A stretch of 64,000 bases of DNA. Origin: UBA2336 sp036787955 (GTDB lineage: Bacteria; Bacteroidota; Bacteroidia; Cytophagales; Cyclobacteriaceae). The stretch covers positions 1 to 64,000 of the forward strand of contig DAIQOI010000005.1 of the NCBI GenBank assembly GCA_036787955.1, written 5' to 3'. Both the position numbers and the translations under genes were made by a program. Of this stretch, positions 43,749-52,587 are shown in pieces (the first letter of the stretch is position 1; every line of letters starts with the position of its first letter). A model generated the notes under the pieces. The model ran no database searches. It was not told the DNA's origin and saw only the letters and a program-made list of their open reading frames with translations.

Positions 43749-44648
43749 ATGAAAAAGCTGCTGATTGCGCTTGTTGCGCTTACCATAGCCTGTGGCTCGG
43801 AGAAGAAAAACGAAGAGCAGGCTTTCATGGAAGAGCTGAATAACACCGAAGAAAACAGTGGTCCCACCGTATCGGAAGCCGTTATCGGGGATATCCTCCA
43901 GCAAATTCCCAGTCCGCTGGAAATAGCGGTATTATTAAAGGAGTCGGGCAAGAAATACAATGCCTCCCTCCTGAATTCGCCCGATAACCTGCCCAAGTAC
44001 AACAGCAACTATAAAAAAGCACTTAACCTTGGAATTTACGGTGCCGATTTGGGATACACCAACATCTACGAACAGAACCAGGACGGTATTAAATACATCT
44101 CGACCATAAAATCGCTGGCGGATGGCCTGAATATCGGCCAGTTTTTTGACATTGAAACCATCGGCCGGCTGGCTACCAACAGTAAAAATCTGGACTCACT
44201 TTTGCTTATTACAACCCAAAACTTTAATGCCATCAATCATTACCTGCAAACCCAGAACCGGGCTAACCTGAGTGTGCTGTTGCTTACCGGCGGCTGGATT
44301 GAAGCCGTACATATTATGTGCAGCGTGGCGGCTCAGGACCCTAATAATAAAGTGTTGCAGGAAAAAATTGGCGAACAGAAAGTAATACTGGAAAACATTA
44401 TGCTGCTGCTTTCTTTCTATAAAGAAAAAGACCAAAATATGGCTACCCTGCTGGAAGACATGCAGGAACTGAAAAAAATATTTGACCGGGTTAACATTAC
44501 CTACACCTACAAGGAATCTACCTTTGAAGTGGTAAATGGTGTGATGGTTATTAAAGACAACAGCACCACCACCATCGATATTACTCCACAGGATGTAATG
44601 GATATTCGTAATACAACTTTAAATATTCGTAACAAGATTATCAGTTAG
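43749..44648 (+). CDS. predicted lipoprotein of unknown family
   Basis: 299 residues with a lipoprotein signal: MKKLLIALVALTIACGSEKK, lipobox TIAC with Cys15. An acidic linker (to about 40) leads to an all-helical domain with VSEAVIGDILQQIPSPLEIA, LNLGIYGADLGYTNIYEQNQ and LTGGWIEAVHIMCSVAAQ. Homologous helical lipoproteins occur in Bacteroidota, but I know of no function. It has its own clear promoter, and the secreted protein gene follows after 5 bases, so both form one transcript closed by a terminator at 45103. Confidence 0.85.
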   Translation: MKKLLIALVALTIACGSEKKNEEQAFMEELNNTEENSGPTVSEAVIGDILQQIPSPLEIAVLLKESGKKYNASLLNSPDNLPKYNSNYKKALNLGIYGADLGYTNIYEQNQDGIKYISTIKSLADGLNIGQFFDIETIGRLATNSKNLDSLLLITTQNFNAINHYLQTQNRANLSVLLLTGGWIEAVHIMCSVAAQDPNNKVLQEKIGEQKVILENIMLLLSFYKEKDQNMATLLEDMQELKKIFDRVNITYTYKESTFEVVNGVMVIKDNSTTTIDITPQDVMDIRNTTLNIRNKIIS

Positions 44649-44653
44649 CAACT

Positions 44654-45079
44654 ATGAAAAGAATCGCGATTTTTGTTTGGACGCTCGTAGTGCTCAGTGC
44701 ACCTGATGCCACTGCCCAGTGCAATTCAGAAGCGCTGTCCAATCAGTGTATTCCCAAGCTGGCTTCCGGGTTCAATTTTTTGAAAAGCTACAAGATTGAC
44801 GGTGAAGGCGGTGCGAAAGATAAAGTTGAATACTCGTACGTGTTTACCAAAGGCACGCAGTACATGATTAACATCTGCGCACCCAACCAGCCCACTGATG
44901 GCATAGTGGTTACCTTGTACGACTCCAACCGCAACAAAGTGGCTACCAGCAAAGTCAATGGTCAGTACATTTCGGCTATTGCCTACCCTTGCAACGCCAC
45001 AGGTATCTACTACATCCAGTATACGTTCGATGGTTCGTCAACCTACTGTGGAGGTAGTGCATTGGGTTTTAAACGGTAA
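44654..45079 (+). CDS. secreted beta-sandwich-like protein
   Basis: 141 residues with signal peptide (MKRIAIFVWTLVVLSAPDATA, then Q). The mature part has four or more cysteines (CNSEALSNQC, ICAP, YPCNATG, STYCGG) that may pair, and beta strands such as KVEYSYVFTKGTQYMINICA and IVVTLYDSNRNKVATSKV. This resembles the PPC/C2-like prepeptidase fold that binds surfaces. It probably works with the lipoprotein encoded just before it. Confidence 0.8.
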   Translation: MKRIAIFVWTLVVLSAPDATAQCNSEALSNQCIPKLASGFNFLKSYKIDGEGGAKDKVEYSYVFTKGTQYMINICAPNQPTDGIVVTLYDSNRNKVATSKVNGQYISAIAYPCNATGIYYIQYTFDGSSTYCGGSALGFKR

Positions 45080-45102
45080 CTACCCAATGCTTTCAGTATA
45101 GC

Positions 45103-45127
45103 AAACCCGGTTATGCCGGGTTTTTTT
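45103..45127 (+). terminator. intrinsic terminator after the secreted protein gene
   Basis: aaacccgg (45103-45110) pairs with ccgggttt (45116-45123) over a 5-base loop and is followed by a T run to 45127. It lies 24 bases past the stop at 45079. Confidence 0.85.
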
Positions 45128-45179
45128 GTTTTATCCGAACACCACCTAACGGCACGTTTCTCAACTTACTTTTACAAAC

Positions 45180-45197
45180 CACAGCGTTACCGCTGTG
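45180..45197. other. short perfect hairpin in the gap before the PAP2 gene
   Basis: cacagcg (45180-45186) and cgctgtg (45191-45197) form a 7-base stem with a 4-base loop in an otherwise AT-rich gap of about 245 bases. It could stop antisense transcription or bind a regulator; no T run follows directly. The rest of the gap holds no gene that I can support. Confidence 0.3.
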
Positions 45198-45324
45198 TAA
45201 AAATATTTTAAATTTATTTTTACTGTGCTTTAAAATGCCTCCCTAACTTATAACGAAGAATTTAAAGCCTGCTCAAATTGCTGTAATATCCTGCACTTAC
45301 CTTGGCGCGCAAAAGCTGTGAAGC

Positions 45325-45996
45325 ATGCAGGACAACCGCCAATTTACCTTCACCATCTTTTTCCTGGTTGTCTTCGTTCTTTTCATTGCTAACTTGTTCA
45401 TTCCTTTTGGCAATGACATCCTGCTTATCAATGGACATCACCACGTATGGCTGGACCTGATTAGTCCGTGGATTACGGAGCTGGGAAACGGCCTGTTCTA
45501 TCTCCCATTTTTTATCTTAATGTTATTCCACCGCTTCCGCTGGGCTTTCGCTATTTCATTAGCGGGTATATTGCATGGTGCAGTAGTGCTGGTGTTTAAA
45601 CGCCTGTTATTTCCCGGTGCATTGCGTCCTGCCGGATTACTGAATAACCCATTGCTTCATTTTGTGCCTGGCATTGAAGTGCATACTACCTTCAGTTTTC
45701 CCTCAGGTCATACCGCTACCGCGTTCGCCTTCCTGCTCACCATTTCACTTTACCTTAACAATCGCTGGTTCACATTGATATTTGCCGCACTGGCGTTACT
45801 AACCGGTTTATCAAGAGTGTATCTCCTTCAGCATTTCCTGATAGATGTAGCTGCGGGCGCTGCCATTGGCACAATCTCGGCATGGACTGCCTGGCAAATT
45901 ATAAAAAATAAAAGATGGCCTTGGCTGGATTGGCGCCTGACTTTCTCGGTACAAAAGGCTAATGAACTTCAGGGCTCGGCTCCGGCACAAGGATAA
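45325..45996 (+). CDS. PAP2-family membrane phosphatase
   Basis: 223 residues with about six membrane helices. The three PAP2 motifs are present: KRLLFPGALRPAG, FPSGHTATAFAF and SRVYLLQHFLIDV. Such enzymes remove phosphate from undecaprenyl pyrophosphate or phosphatidate-type lipids at the outer face of the inner membrane. It converges on and overlaps the GT39 gene by 38 bases. With GT39, GT2 and the flippase-like protein it suggests a lipid-carrier sugar pathway. Confidence 0.92.
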   Translation: MQDNRQFTFTIFFLVVFVLFIANLFIPFGNDILLINGHHHVWLDLISPWITELGNGLFYLPFFILMLFHRFRWAFAISLAGILHGAVVLVFKRLLFPGALRPAGLLNNPLLHFVPGIEVHTTFSFPSGHTATAFAFLLTISLYLNNRWFTLIFAALALLTGLSRVYLLQHFLIDVAAGAAIGTISAWTAWQIIKNKRWPWLDWRLTFSVQKANELQGSAPAQG

Positions 45997-47536
45997 CGGT
46001 TTCACTTTTCTCCATTAAATCACGTTGCCGAAAGATTATCTTAAACCGGCGCTCCTGCATGATTTCGTTTAGCGCAGAGGCACGGGTGAATAGGATGCTG
46101 TTCGGATTTTTATCAACATACTTAAGCAATGACCCGATATCGCTAAACCGGGGTACTACGGTTTTGTATTCGAACACAAAGGCAGGATTAAAAACGCCAT
46201 AAGCAACGGGTTTGTGATGAGCATACTGCTTTCGTACCCCTTCGCTCATCCGAACCGGATTCCGGCTATCGGCAATCGGAAAAATCAGATAAAAAAACAC
46301 CAGGCTGAAAAACACCCAACCGGCCACAACCGCTGTGAACGATGCCTTCAGGTTTCCGCACAAAAAGAAGTACCCACCCAAACCAAAAGCCACCGGCAGC
46401 AGCAGGGAAAACCAAACAACATCGTGCGCATCCGAAAAATCAGGCAGAAAACTGACTGTGTACAGCAGGCCACCGGCAAGGATGATGCCTGCCAACAAGG
46501 TTACAGGCACAACCCACCACCACTTACGAGACCACCGAAAGCTGCTTGCGAGATACTTACCCAGCACCACAGCAAGGAATGGAATCGCGGGGCTGACATA
46601 TCCGGGTAAAAACGTTTTGGAAAGCATGAAAAATATCACCGGTACCAGGGCAGCTGTCAATGCAAATAAGGCAAGTCCTTTCTCCCGCCACGCTTCACGT
46701 ACGGCCGGTGCAATGAAAAGCGAGAACGGAAACACGGCAAGCAATAAAACCAAAGGAGGTACAACAAAATAACCGCGGTGTCCTTCCAGGGTACTTGTAA
46801 ACCGTTCGATGTTGTGCCGAAGAAAAAAGCCCCTTAGCCATTCCCCTTCGGTCTCCACTCCTACTGCCACATACCACGACAGGGCAATTGGAAAGAAAAT
46901 GAGCAGTCCCTGCAAGGGCCTTAACTGCCTGATGGTGGAGAGATTCAGGCTTTTGGTCATCATCAGATAAACCAACGCAACCAACCCCGGCAACACTACG
47001 GCAATCGGACCTTTGGTAAGGAACCCAAAACCTGCACCAATATATATCCATTTCCACGCCCTTGAGTTGCCTTGCAGAAAATCATAAAGTGAAAACAGCG
47101 TTAGTGTAAGCCAGCCGATAAGAAACGGATCGGGCACGGCCAGATGAAACTGTACATGTAACTGAAAAGAACTCAATATTATAAGCGAGGTAACTAGGGC
47201 CGACCGCGCGTTAACCCTTGATTTCAAATACCTGTAGATGAATACCACCAGCAGAACTCCGGCCAGCGACTGAAATATGCGGGCAGTGAAAGGATTAACA
47301 CCTCCTGTTGTGTAAGCGAGCATCATGAAGTAGTAATGAAGTGGAGGCTTATCGGTGCGCAGCTCTCCATTAAAAGTGGGAACCACCCAGTCTGAACGTT
47401 GCAGCATCTCCCTTGCACAGGATGCATTTTTTGCCTCATCCAGCACATAAACGGATATACCCCAGATATTGGATGTATAAACAAGTATGCCGAGCAGCAA
47501 AATGAAAAACAGATTTTGATCTGTTCGTTGGTTCAT
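45959..47536 (-). CDS. ArnT-like glycosyltransferase family 39
   Basis: 525 residues with about eleven membrane helices. The first outer loop has the GT39 pattern YVLDEAKNASCAREMLQRSD, then TFNGELRTDKPPLHYY, with the catalytic Asp-Glu and the KPP motif. It should move a sugar from undecaprenyl phosphate to lipid A or another envelope acceptor in the periplasm. The 3' end overlaps the PAP2 gene by 38 bases on the opposite strand; this is long enough for antisense effects. It is divergent from the GT2 gene with 149 bases between starts. Confidence 0.92.
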   Translation of the reverse strand: MNQRTDQNLFFILLLGILVYTSNIWGISVYVLDEAKNASCAREMLQRSDWVVPTFNGELRTDKPPLHYYFMMLAYTTGGVNPFTARIFQSLAGVLLVVFIYRYLKSRVNARSALVTSLIILSSFQLHVQFHLAVPDPFLIGWLTLTLFSLYDFLQGNSRAWKWIYIGAGFGFLTKGPIAVVLPGLVALVYLMMTKSLNLSTIRQLRPLQGLLIFFPIALSWYVAVGVETEGEWLRGFFLRHNIERFTSTLEGHRGYFVVPPLVLLLAVFPFSLFIAPAVREAWREKGLALFALTAALVPVIFFMLSKTFLPGYVSPAIPFLAVVLGKYLASSFRWSRKWWWVVPVTLLAGIILAGGLLYTVSFLPDFSDAHDVVWFSLLLPVAFGLGGYFFLCGNLKASFTAVVAGWVFFSLVFFYLIFPIADSRNPVRMSEGVRKQYAHHKPVAYGVFNPAFVFEYKTVVPRFSDIGSLLKYVDKNPNSILFTRASALNEIMQERRFKIIFRQRDLMEKSETVILVPEPSPEVH

Positions 47537-47685
47537 CGGGCAGCAAATTTGAGCAGGCGTTTTATTGTCAGCCGGATGAGCATGTTAAGATTTTGTAAAA
47601 TAGTTAACATCCGCCAAAGGCAGGCTTCATAATTCGTAAACATTCTTTTCACGGGCAGTCAAAGCCGGCTGCGTTACTTTGTTTC

Positions 47686-48651
47686 ATGGAATTGTCGGTG
47701 GTCATCACGTTGTACAATGAGGAAGGTAACATCCACCCGTTGCTGCAGCGCATCCGTCAGGCCCTTCATTTCATGGATTATGAAATCATTCTGGTTGATG
47801 ACGGATCTACCGACCATACCGTAGAAGAAATCCGGAAATATTTTGAATCCGATATCCGGCTTATCGTGCTCAACCGCAACTACGGGCAGACAGCCGCAAT
47901 GGCTGCAGGTATAGCACATGCCCGTGGCAAATACATTGCCACGATGGATGGCGACCTGCAAAACGACCCGAACGATATTCCGCTGATGCTGGACAAACTG
48001 AAGTCAGGAAGATGGGATGTGGTGGCAGGTAACCGGGCGAACCGAAAGGATAATCTGCTCTGGCGAAAGATCCCCAGCCGTATGGCCAATGCCCTCATCC
48101 GCAAACTATCGGGCGTTACCGTTCATGATTATGGCTGCACATTGAAGGTATTTCGAAGTGAACTGGCCCGCAATTTGGGCTTGTATGGAGAGCTGCACCG
48201 TTTTATACCCATTCTTGCGGTGATGCAGGGAGCCCGGATAACCGAGATGGACGTACGGCATCATCCGCGCCTGCATGGTAAATCCAAATATGGCATGGCC
48301 AGAACCTTTAAGGTGATAAGCGACCTGCTGCTGCTGCTGTTCTTTCAGAAATACTTCCGCAGACCCATACATTTTTTCGGGCCACTGGGATTGTTATGCT
48401 TTGGCACCGGCTCGCTGATAAGTCTGTATCTGCTGGTATTAAAAATTATGGGACAGGATATATGGGGCCGGCCTTTGTTGCTACTGGGCGTGTCGCTGGC
48501 GCTCGCGGGCATCCAGTTTCTTACCCTGGGCATTTTAGCCGAACTATTAATGCGCACCTACTACGAAGCGCAGAACAAAAAAACCTACGGCATCCGTGAA
48601 ATTGTCTCTTCGCAACTTGTGGAAACAACAGCCGGTGAAGCTGTTGATTAA
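47686..48651 (+). CDS. polyprenyl-phosphate glycosyltransferase, ArnC-like (GT2)
   Basis: 321 residues: MELSVVITLYNEEGNIHPLL, IILVDDGSTDHTVEEI, ATMDGDLQNDPNDIPLMLDK, VTVHDYGCTLKVFR and GELHRFIPI, then two membrane helices (about 235-260 and 270-297). It is a paralogue of the protein at 19724. It should load a sugar onto undecaprenyl phosphate, supplying the GT39 enzyme encoded beside it. Its 3' end overlaps the flippase-like gene. Confidence 0.93.
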   Translation: MELSVVITLYNEEGNIHPLLQRIRQALHFMDYEIILVDDGSTDHTVEEIRKYFESDIRLIVLNRNYGQTAAMAAGIAHARGKYIATMDGDLQNDPNDIPLMLDKLKSGRWDVVAGNRANRKDNLLWRKIPSRMANALIRKLSGVTVHDYGCTLKVFRSELARNLGLYGELHRFIPILAVMQGARITEMDVRHHPRLHGKSKYGMARTFKVISDLLLLLFFQKYFRRPIHFFGPLGLLCFGTGSLISLYLLVLKIMGQDIWGRPLLLLGVSLALAGIQFLTLGILAELLMRTYYEAQNKKTYGIREIVSSQLVETTAGEAVD

Positions 48652-49495
48652 AATACTGGTAAGTGCCCTGGCACTCTGGCTCGTTTACCAGCGTGTGCAC
48701 GTACATAAGGTGTTAACCCAAATCGTCAAGACCCCAGCAGGTTGTACGCTGTTGGCACTCGGACTATTCAATTTGTCGCAAATTGTAAGCGCAGCAAGGC
48801 TTCAACTGTTCCTGCGGCAGGAAAATATTCAGATTCCTTTTGCCGAAAACCTTAAGCTCTATTATCAGGGCATGTATTATAACCTTTTGCTGCCGGGGGG
48901 CATTGGGGGCGATGGATACAAAGTTTATCGCTTTAAAACTGCCCTGAACATTCCGGTTAAAAAAAGTGTGCGCGCCTTGCTTGCCGATCGCATAAATGGA
49001 GCAACAGCGCTGATGGCTCTGGCCGGAATATTGGCGCTGTTTGTTCCGCTGCAATTCCGAATTTACATGAAAATCTGGATTGCACTCGGAATAATTCTCT
49101 TGCTCTTTCTGGCTGCACTCACCCTTATTGAATTTTTTACCTGCTACATTCCTGTATGGTGGCACTCGTTACTCTATTCATTCATCGTACAATGCTTGCA
49201 AATAGCCGCTGCCATGGCCTTGCTTATTGGTTTAAAAGTTCCGCTCAACGAACAGGTGGTTTACCTGCTTGTTTTTATGGCGGGATCGCTTGCCTCAGTT
49301 ATACCAGTAACCATTGGGGGCCTGGGAGCACGCGAACTGATATTTTTGTTTTCAGCAAAATATTTTGCACTCAATCCCGAAAGCGCAGTAACCCTGTCGG
49401 CTTTGTTTTTTGCACTTACTGTTGTCAGTGCCCTTCCGGGTGCTTTTTTGCGCGCCAACATAACAGCTGAACAAAATATTGGTGTACTCACTTAG
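48596..49495 (+). CDS. lysylphosphatidylglycerol synthase TM-domain / flippase-like protein (UPF0104)
   Basis: 299 residues with about eight helices. Family marks are LYYQGMYYNLLLPGGIGGDG and YKVYRFK, and near the end SVIPVTIGGLGARELIFLF. The family includes the flippase half of MprF and proteins thought to flip undecaprenyl-linked sugars. GTG 48596 overlaps the GT2 gene by 56 bases; GTG 48635 (overlap 17) is an equally fair start. Coupled to GT2, it is a good candidate for turning the loaded lipid to the periplasm. Confidence 0.87.
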   Translation: MKLSLRNLWKQQPVKLLIKILVSALALWLVYQRVHVHKVLTQIVKTPAGCTLLALGLFNLSQIVSAARLQLFLRQENIQIPFAENLKLYYQGMYYNLLLPGGIGGDGYKVYRFKTALNIPVKKSVRALLADRINGATALMALAGILALFVPLQFRIYMKIWIALGIILLLFLAALTLIEFFTCYIPVWWHSLLYSFIVQCLQIAAAMALLIGLKVPLNEQVVYLLVFMAGSLASVIPVTIGGLGARELIFLFSAKYFALNPESAVTLSALFFALTVVSALPGAFLRANITAEQNIGVLT

Positions 49496-49603
49496 TAATT
49501 CCTTACTGTTACCCTAGCCCTACTAAGTACTACGAGCAAAACTTTTGGCTGCGCATCTAGCTCAGTAAATCCACACAAACCCCGAAGAGCGGCTGATGCC
49601 CCG

Positions 49604-50062
49604 TTAATTCTGCATAAAATCCGGAAGAACCGAATTACCGAAAGTATAAATCACAACAGTAAAAATGGTAGCCCATACAGCACCGCTGATAAACATGTAA
49701 ATGAGGATGCGATCTTTCGGGCTGCCAAATGCCACTGCCAGTACGGTACCGCCAATAGGAGTAAGCAGCAGGGGAGTAAAAAAAGCCACACCGCCCAGGC
49801 CATATTTTTTCCATATCTGCACAAACCTTCGGTTGTTGGGAGTAAACCTTTTGCGATTGCTGAAAAAACGGCTAATGATTTTATCACGCAGCCAGTTACC
49901 GAAAAAGGTAAAGGCTACCACGCTGCCCATCATGCCGGCAACCGTGGCAATAATGGTAGTGATGAGATGCAAACCCACCGCATATCCTCCCAGCGGACCC
50001 AGAATGAACTTCAGGCTGGCAGAAAAAGCTACCGGAAGCGCCCTTAGTATTTCTTCCCACAT
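49604..50062 (-). CDS. small integral membrane protein, Sm_multidrug_ex/VTT-like
   Basis: 152 residues with four helices or re-entrant loops and a basic stretch in the middle (SNRKRFTPNNRRFVQIWKKY). The GLGGVAFFTPLLLTPIGGTV segment with Pro and Gly in the membrane resembles the small multidrug export (PF06695) or VTT folds, though I am not certain which. Function unknown. It converges with the flippase-like gene (gap of about 108 bases with nothing recognisable) and ends the leftward upp unit, 19 bases after the upp stop. Confidence 0.72.
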   Translation of the reverse strand: MWEEILRALPVAFSASLKFILGPLGGYAVGLHLITTIIATVAGMMGSVVAFTFFGNWLRDKIISRFFSNRKRFTPNNRRFVQIWKKYGLGGVAFFTPLLLTPIGGTVLAVAFGSPKDRILIYMFISGAVWATIFTVVIYTFGNSVLPDFMQN

Positions 50063-50081
50063 AAAGCCAACTGCTTACTGC

Positions 50082-50726
50082 TTATATCTTTTCTCCGAAA
50101 CATAAGTCACCGGCATCTCCAAGTCCGGGCACAATATAATATTCATTGTTTAACCTGTCGTCCATTGCCCACAGCCAGATGTCGTGTGGCAAAGGAAAGT
50201 TTTTTTGCAGGTATTCCACCCCTTCCGGGGCACCGATCAGTGCAGCAACATGCACGTGCGCCGGGACACCTTGTTTCATCATGGCGTGGGCAGCACGAAC
50301 AAATGATTTTCCGGTAGCCAGCATGGGGTCAATCAGCAAAACGGTTTTTCCTTCCAGCGAAGGTGTGGCTATATACGACAACTGAATGTCCACTTCATCG
50401 GTGTTTTCTTTCCGATATGCACCAATAAAACCGGCCGGTGCATGAGGGAACATGCGCTGAAAGCCTTCATAATACGGAAGCCCCGCGCGCAGTACTGCCA
50501 CTAGAACAGGTTGTTTGCCCGGTAAATAAGCATCGGCAAGGGCCAGGGGGGTTTGCACCTTTCTGTGTTCATAAACAAGTTGCCTGGAAATTTCATACGC
50601 CATCAGCTCGCCCAGCCGCACCACATTATTGCGGAAATGTTCCCGATCGGTCTGCAGGTGCACATCCCGAAGGGCATGCAAAAAAGCGTGAGCCAGCGAT
50701 GGTTGTTTCCCCAGGTTATGTATCAT
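50082..50726 (-). CDS. upp: uracil phosphoribosyltransferase
   Basis: 214 residues from ATG 50726 (MIHNLGKQPSLAHAFLHALR); the frame is open further upstream but that part covers the divergent gene. The PRPP loop is VLLIDPMLATGKSFVRAAHA, and the C-terminal uracil-binding part ends with VPGLGDAGDLCFGEKI. It makes UMP from uracil and PRPP. It fits with cdd and hpt as nucleotide salvage. It is divergent from the M42-type gene with only 37 bases between starts. Confidence 0.95.
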   Translation of the reverse strand: MIHNLGKQPSLAHAFLHALRDVHLQTDREHFRNNVVRLGELMAYEISRQLVYEHRKVQTPLALADAYLPGKQPVLVAVLRAGLPYYEGFQRMFPHAPAGFIGAYRKENTDEVDIQLSYIATPSLEGKTVLLIDPMLATGKSFVRAAHAMMKQGVPAHVHVAALIGAPEGVEYLQKNFPLPHDIWLWAMDDRLNNEYYIVPGLGDAGDLCFGEKI

Positions 50727-50763
50727 AATTTTTATTTCCTGAAAATTTACGATAAAGTTGCAC

Positions 50764-51714
50764 ATGCCCGCGACCAGAAAAAATAAAGCTGAAGGTTTTG
50801 ATATACAGCTACTCAAAACCCTTTGTAAAATCCATGCTCCTTCAGGGGAAGAACACCGCATGAAAGATTTTTTACTGGATTACATGCGCAAAAACCAGCG
50901 GTTATGGAAAGTACAACCCGAAATTATTCAGGGCGAAGACTTTCAGGACTGCCTGCTGGTGCGGTTTGGCAAGCCGCGCACCGCCTTGTTTGCCCACATG
51001 GATACCATCGGGTTTACGGTACGTTATTTCAACCAGCTTCTGCCCATTGGAAGTCCCGAAGCCGAAGCCGGCACCAAACTGACCGGCCGCGACAGCCTGG
51101 GTGAAATTGAATGCGAACTGGATTACGACCATGAGCATCACGCACTGTACCGCTTCGGAAGAAGCATTGAACGCGGAACTTCGCTGGTCTATAAGGTTGA
51201 TTTTAAGGACGACCGCCATTTCATTCAATCGGCATATCTGGACAACCGGCTTGGTGTGCTCAATGCCCTTGCCGTTGCCGAAACGCTCACCAACGGTATG
51301 TTGGTTTTTTCCTGCTGGGAAGAACACGGTGGTGGATCGGTTGGTTATCTGGCCCGCTACCTGTATGAAGAATGGAAAATACGTCAGGCACTTATCTCCG
51401 ACATCACCTGGTGCTCGGATGGCGTGGAGCCGGGCAAAGGTGTGGTTATTTCGATGCGCGACCGCAACATTCCACGCAAATCTTTTATCGACCGGGTAAT
51501 CGGCATTGCCCGGAAACACCGGATACCACACCAACTTGAAGTAGAGGGAGAAGGTTCGAGCGATGGTGGTGAACTGCAACGATCGCCTTACCCGCTCGAC
51601 TGGTGTTTTGTAGGTGCACCACAACAGTTTGCCCATACACCACATGAAAAAGTACATAAGGACGATATCCGCAGTATGCTGGCTCTATATCGGATCTTAA
51701 TGAAAGAACTGTAA
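50764..51714 (+). CDS. M42-type aminopeptidase
   Basis: 316 residues from ATG 50764 (a TTG two codons earlier is open). Metal-site blocks: TALFAHMDTIGFTVRYF, SAYLDNRLGVLNALAVAETL, the catalytic Glu pair in SCWEEHGGGSVGYLARY, and the last His in FAHTPHEKVHKDDIRSML. The order fits the M42/M28 di-zinc aminopeptidases such as glutamyl aminopeptidase or endoglucanase-like FrvX. No signal peptide, so it should trim peptides in the cytoplasm. Confidence 0.87.
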   Translation: MPATRKNKAEGFDIQLLKTLCKIHAPSGEEHRMKDFLLDYMRKNQRLWKVQPEIIQGEDFQDCLLVRFGKPRTALFAHMDTIGFTVRYFNQLLPIGSPEAEAGTKLTGRDSLGEIECELDYDHEHHALYRFGRSIERGTSLVYKVDFKDDRHFIQSAYLDNRLGVLNALAVAETLTNGMLVFSCWEEHGGGSVGYLARYLYEEWKIRQALISDITWCSDGVEPGKGVVISMRDRNIPRKSFIDRVIGIARKHRIPHQLEVEGEGSSDGGELQRSPYPLDWCFVGAPQQFAHTPHEKVHKDDIRSMLALYRILMKEL

Positions 51715-51869
51715 CCTCAGAATCTGAATGCACGATTAAGCAGTTTTACAAGGCAGCTCATGTTGATAACTCTCACACTCCCGGAAGATGCCGTGATGTC
51801 AGGGGCTGACGTACAACCCGGGGAGGCACCATCCCATTGTACAAAAATTTTCATCAGCCAACTTTCTGT

Positions 51870-51877
51870 TATTTTTG
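51870..51877 (+). promoter_or_regulatory. -7 element of hpt promoter
   Basis: TATTTTTG fits TAnnTTTG and lies just before the hpt ATG at 51885, which would again give a nearly leaderless transcript. No well-placed TTG was found. Confidence 0.35.
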
Positions 51878-51884
51878 CCGCCCT

Positions 51885-52409
51885 ATGAAGATTCAGGATC
51901 TGGAATTTGAGTTATTTATATCTGCAGCACAAATTCACGATAAAGTACAGCAACTGGCCGCACAAATACGGCAGGATTACCAGCAAAAAACCCCGTTGTT
52001 TCTTCCCGTGCTCAACGGCTCATTTATTTTTGCAGCCGACCTGACCCGGGCCGTGAATATACCCTGCCGCGTATCTTTTGTAAAACACTCCTCCTATCAC
52101 GGAACCATCAGCTCAGGTAAACTGAAAACACTGATTGGCCTGAGTGAAAGCCTGTTTAATCAGGATATTCTGATAGTTGAAGACATTATGGATACAGGCT
52201 TAACCTTAAGCAAGGTAGTAGAAGAATTGCGCAGCCTGGGCACACGATCCGTTGAAATCGTTACGCTCATCCGCAAGGAAAAAGCAAGGCAACATGCCGT
52301 ACAGCCTCGCTATGTGGGCTTCGACATGAACGATGAATTTGTGGTGGGCTATGGCCTGGACTACGAAGGATTTGGCCGCAACCTGCCCGATATTTACCGG
52401 AAAAAATAA
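51885..52409 (+). CDS. hpt: hypoxanthine phosphoribosyltransferase
   Basis: 174 residues from ATG 51885 (MKIQDLEFELFISAAQIHDK). The PRPP motif is ILIVEDIMDTGLTLSKVVEE; LPVLNGSFIFAADLTRA and VSFVKHSSYHGTISSGKL are the flexible-loop and pyrophosphate segments, and VGFDMNDEFVVGYGLDYEG the purine-binding end. It makes IMP and GMP from the free bases. Confidence 0.95.
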   Translation: MKIQDLEFELFISAAQIHDKVQQLAAQIRQDYQQKTPLFLPVLNGSFIFAADLTRAVNIPCRVSFVKHSSYHGTISSGKLKTLIGLSESLFNQDILIVEDIMDTGLTLSKVVEELRSLGTRSVEIVTLIRKEKARQHAVQPRYVGFDMNDEFVVGYGLDYEGFGRNLPDIYRKK

Positions 52410-52587
52410 GTATCTGAAGAAACCACAAATGATCCCGAAGCTCGCTGCCGGAAGCCTTAGCTAAATAAGAACAAAAATGCGCCTGGTGCCTGCAACATGA
52501 CAGTCCACAGCCCGAAATTCAGATTCAGTCAATATCCTCCCTTATTTATATCTTAGCCACCTTTAATAACCAACCTTAAGCCGATAC

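Noticed and set aside
49496..49603. gap between two convergent genes checked for RNA genes or terminators
   Set aside because: No tRNA-like cloverleaf and no stem with T run was found.
50902..51657. 251-codon minus-strand frame
   Set aside because: Antisense shadow of the M42-type aminopeptidase, which has all metal-site motifs.
52410..52587. 178-base gap before adk checked for an RNA gene
   Set aside because: No stable fold or tRNA pattern could be recognised by eye; probably only a promoter region.
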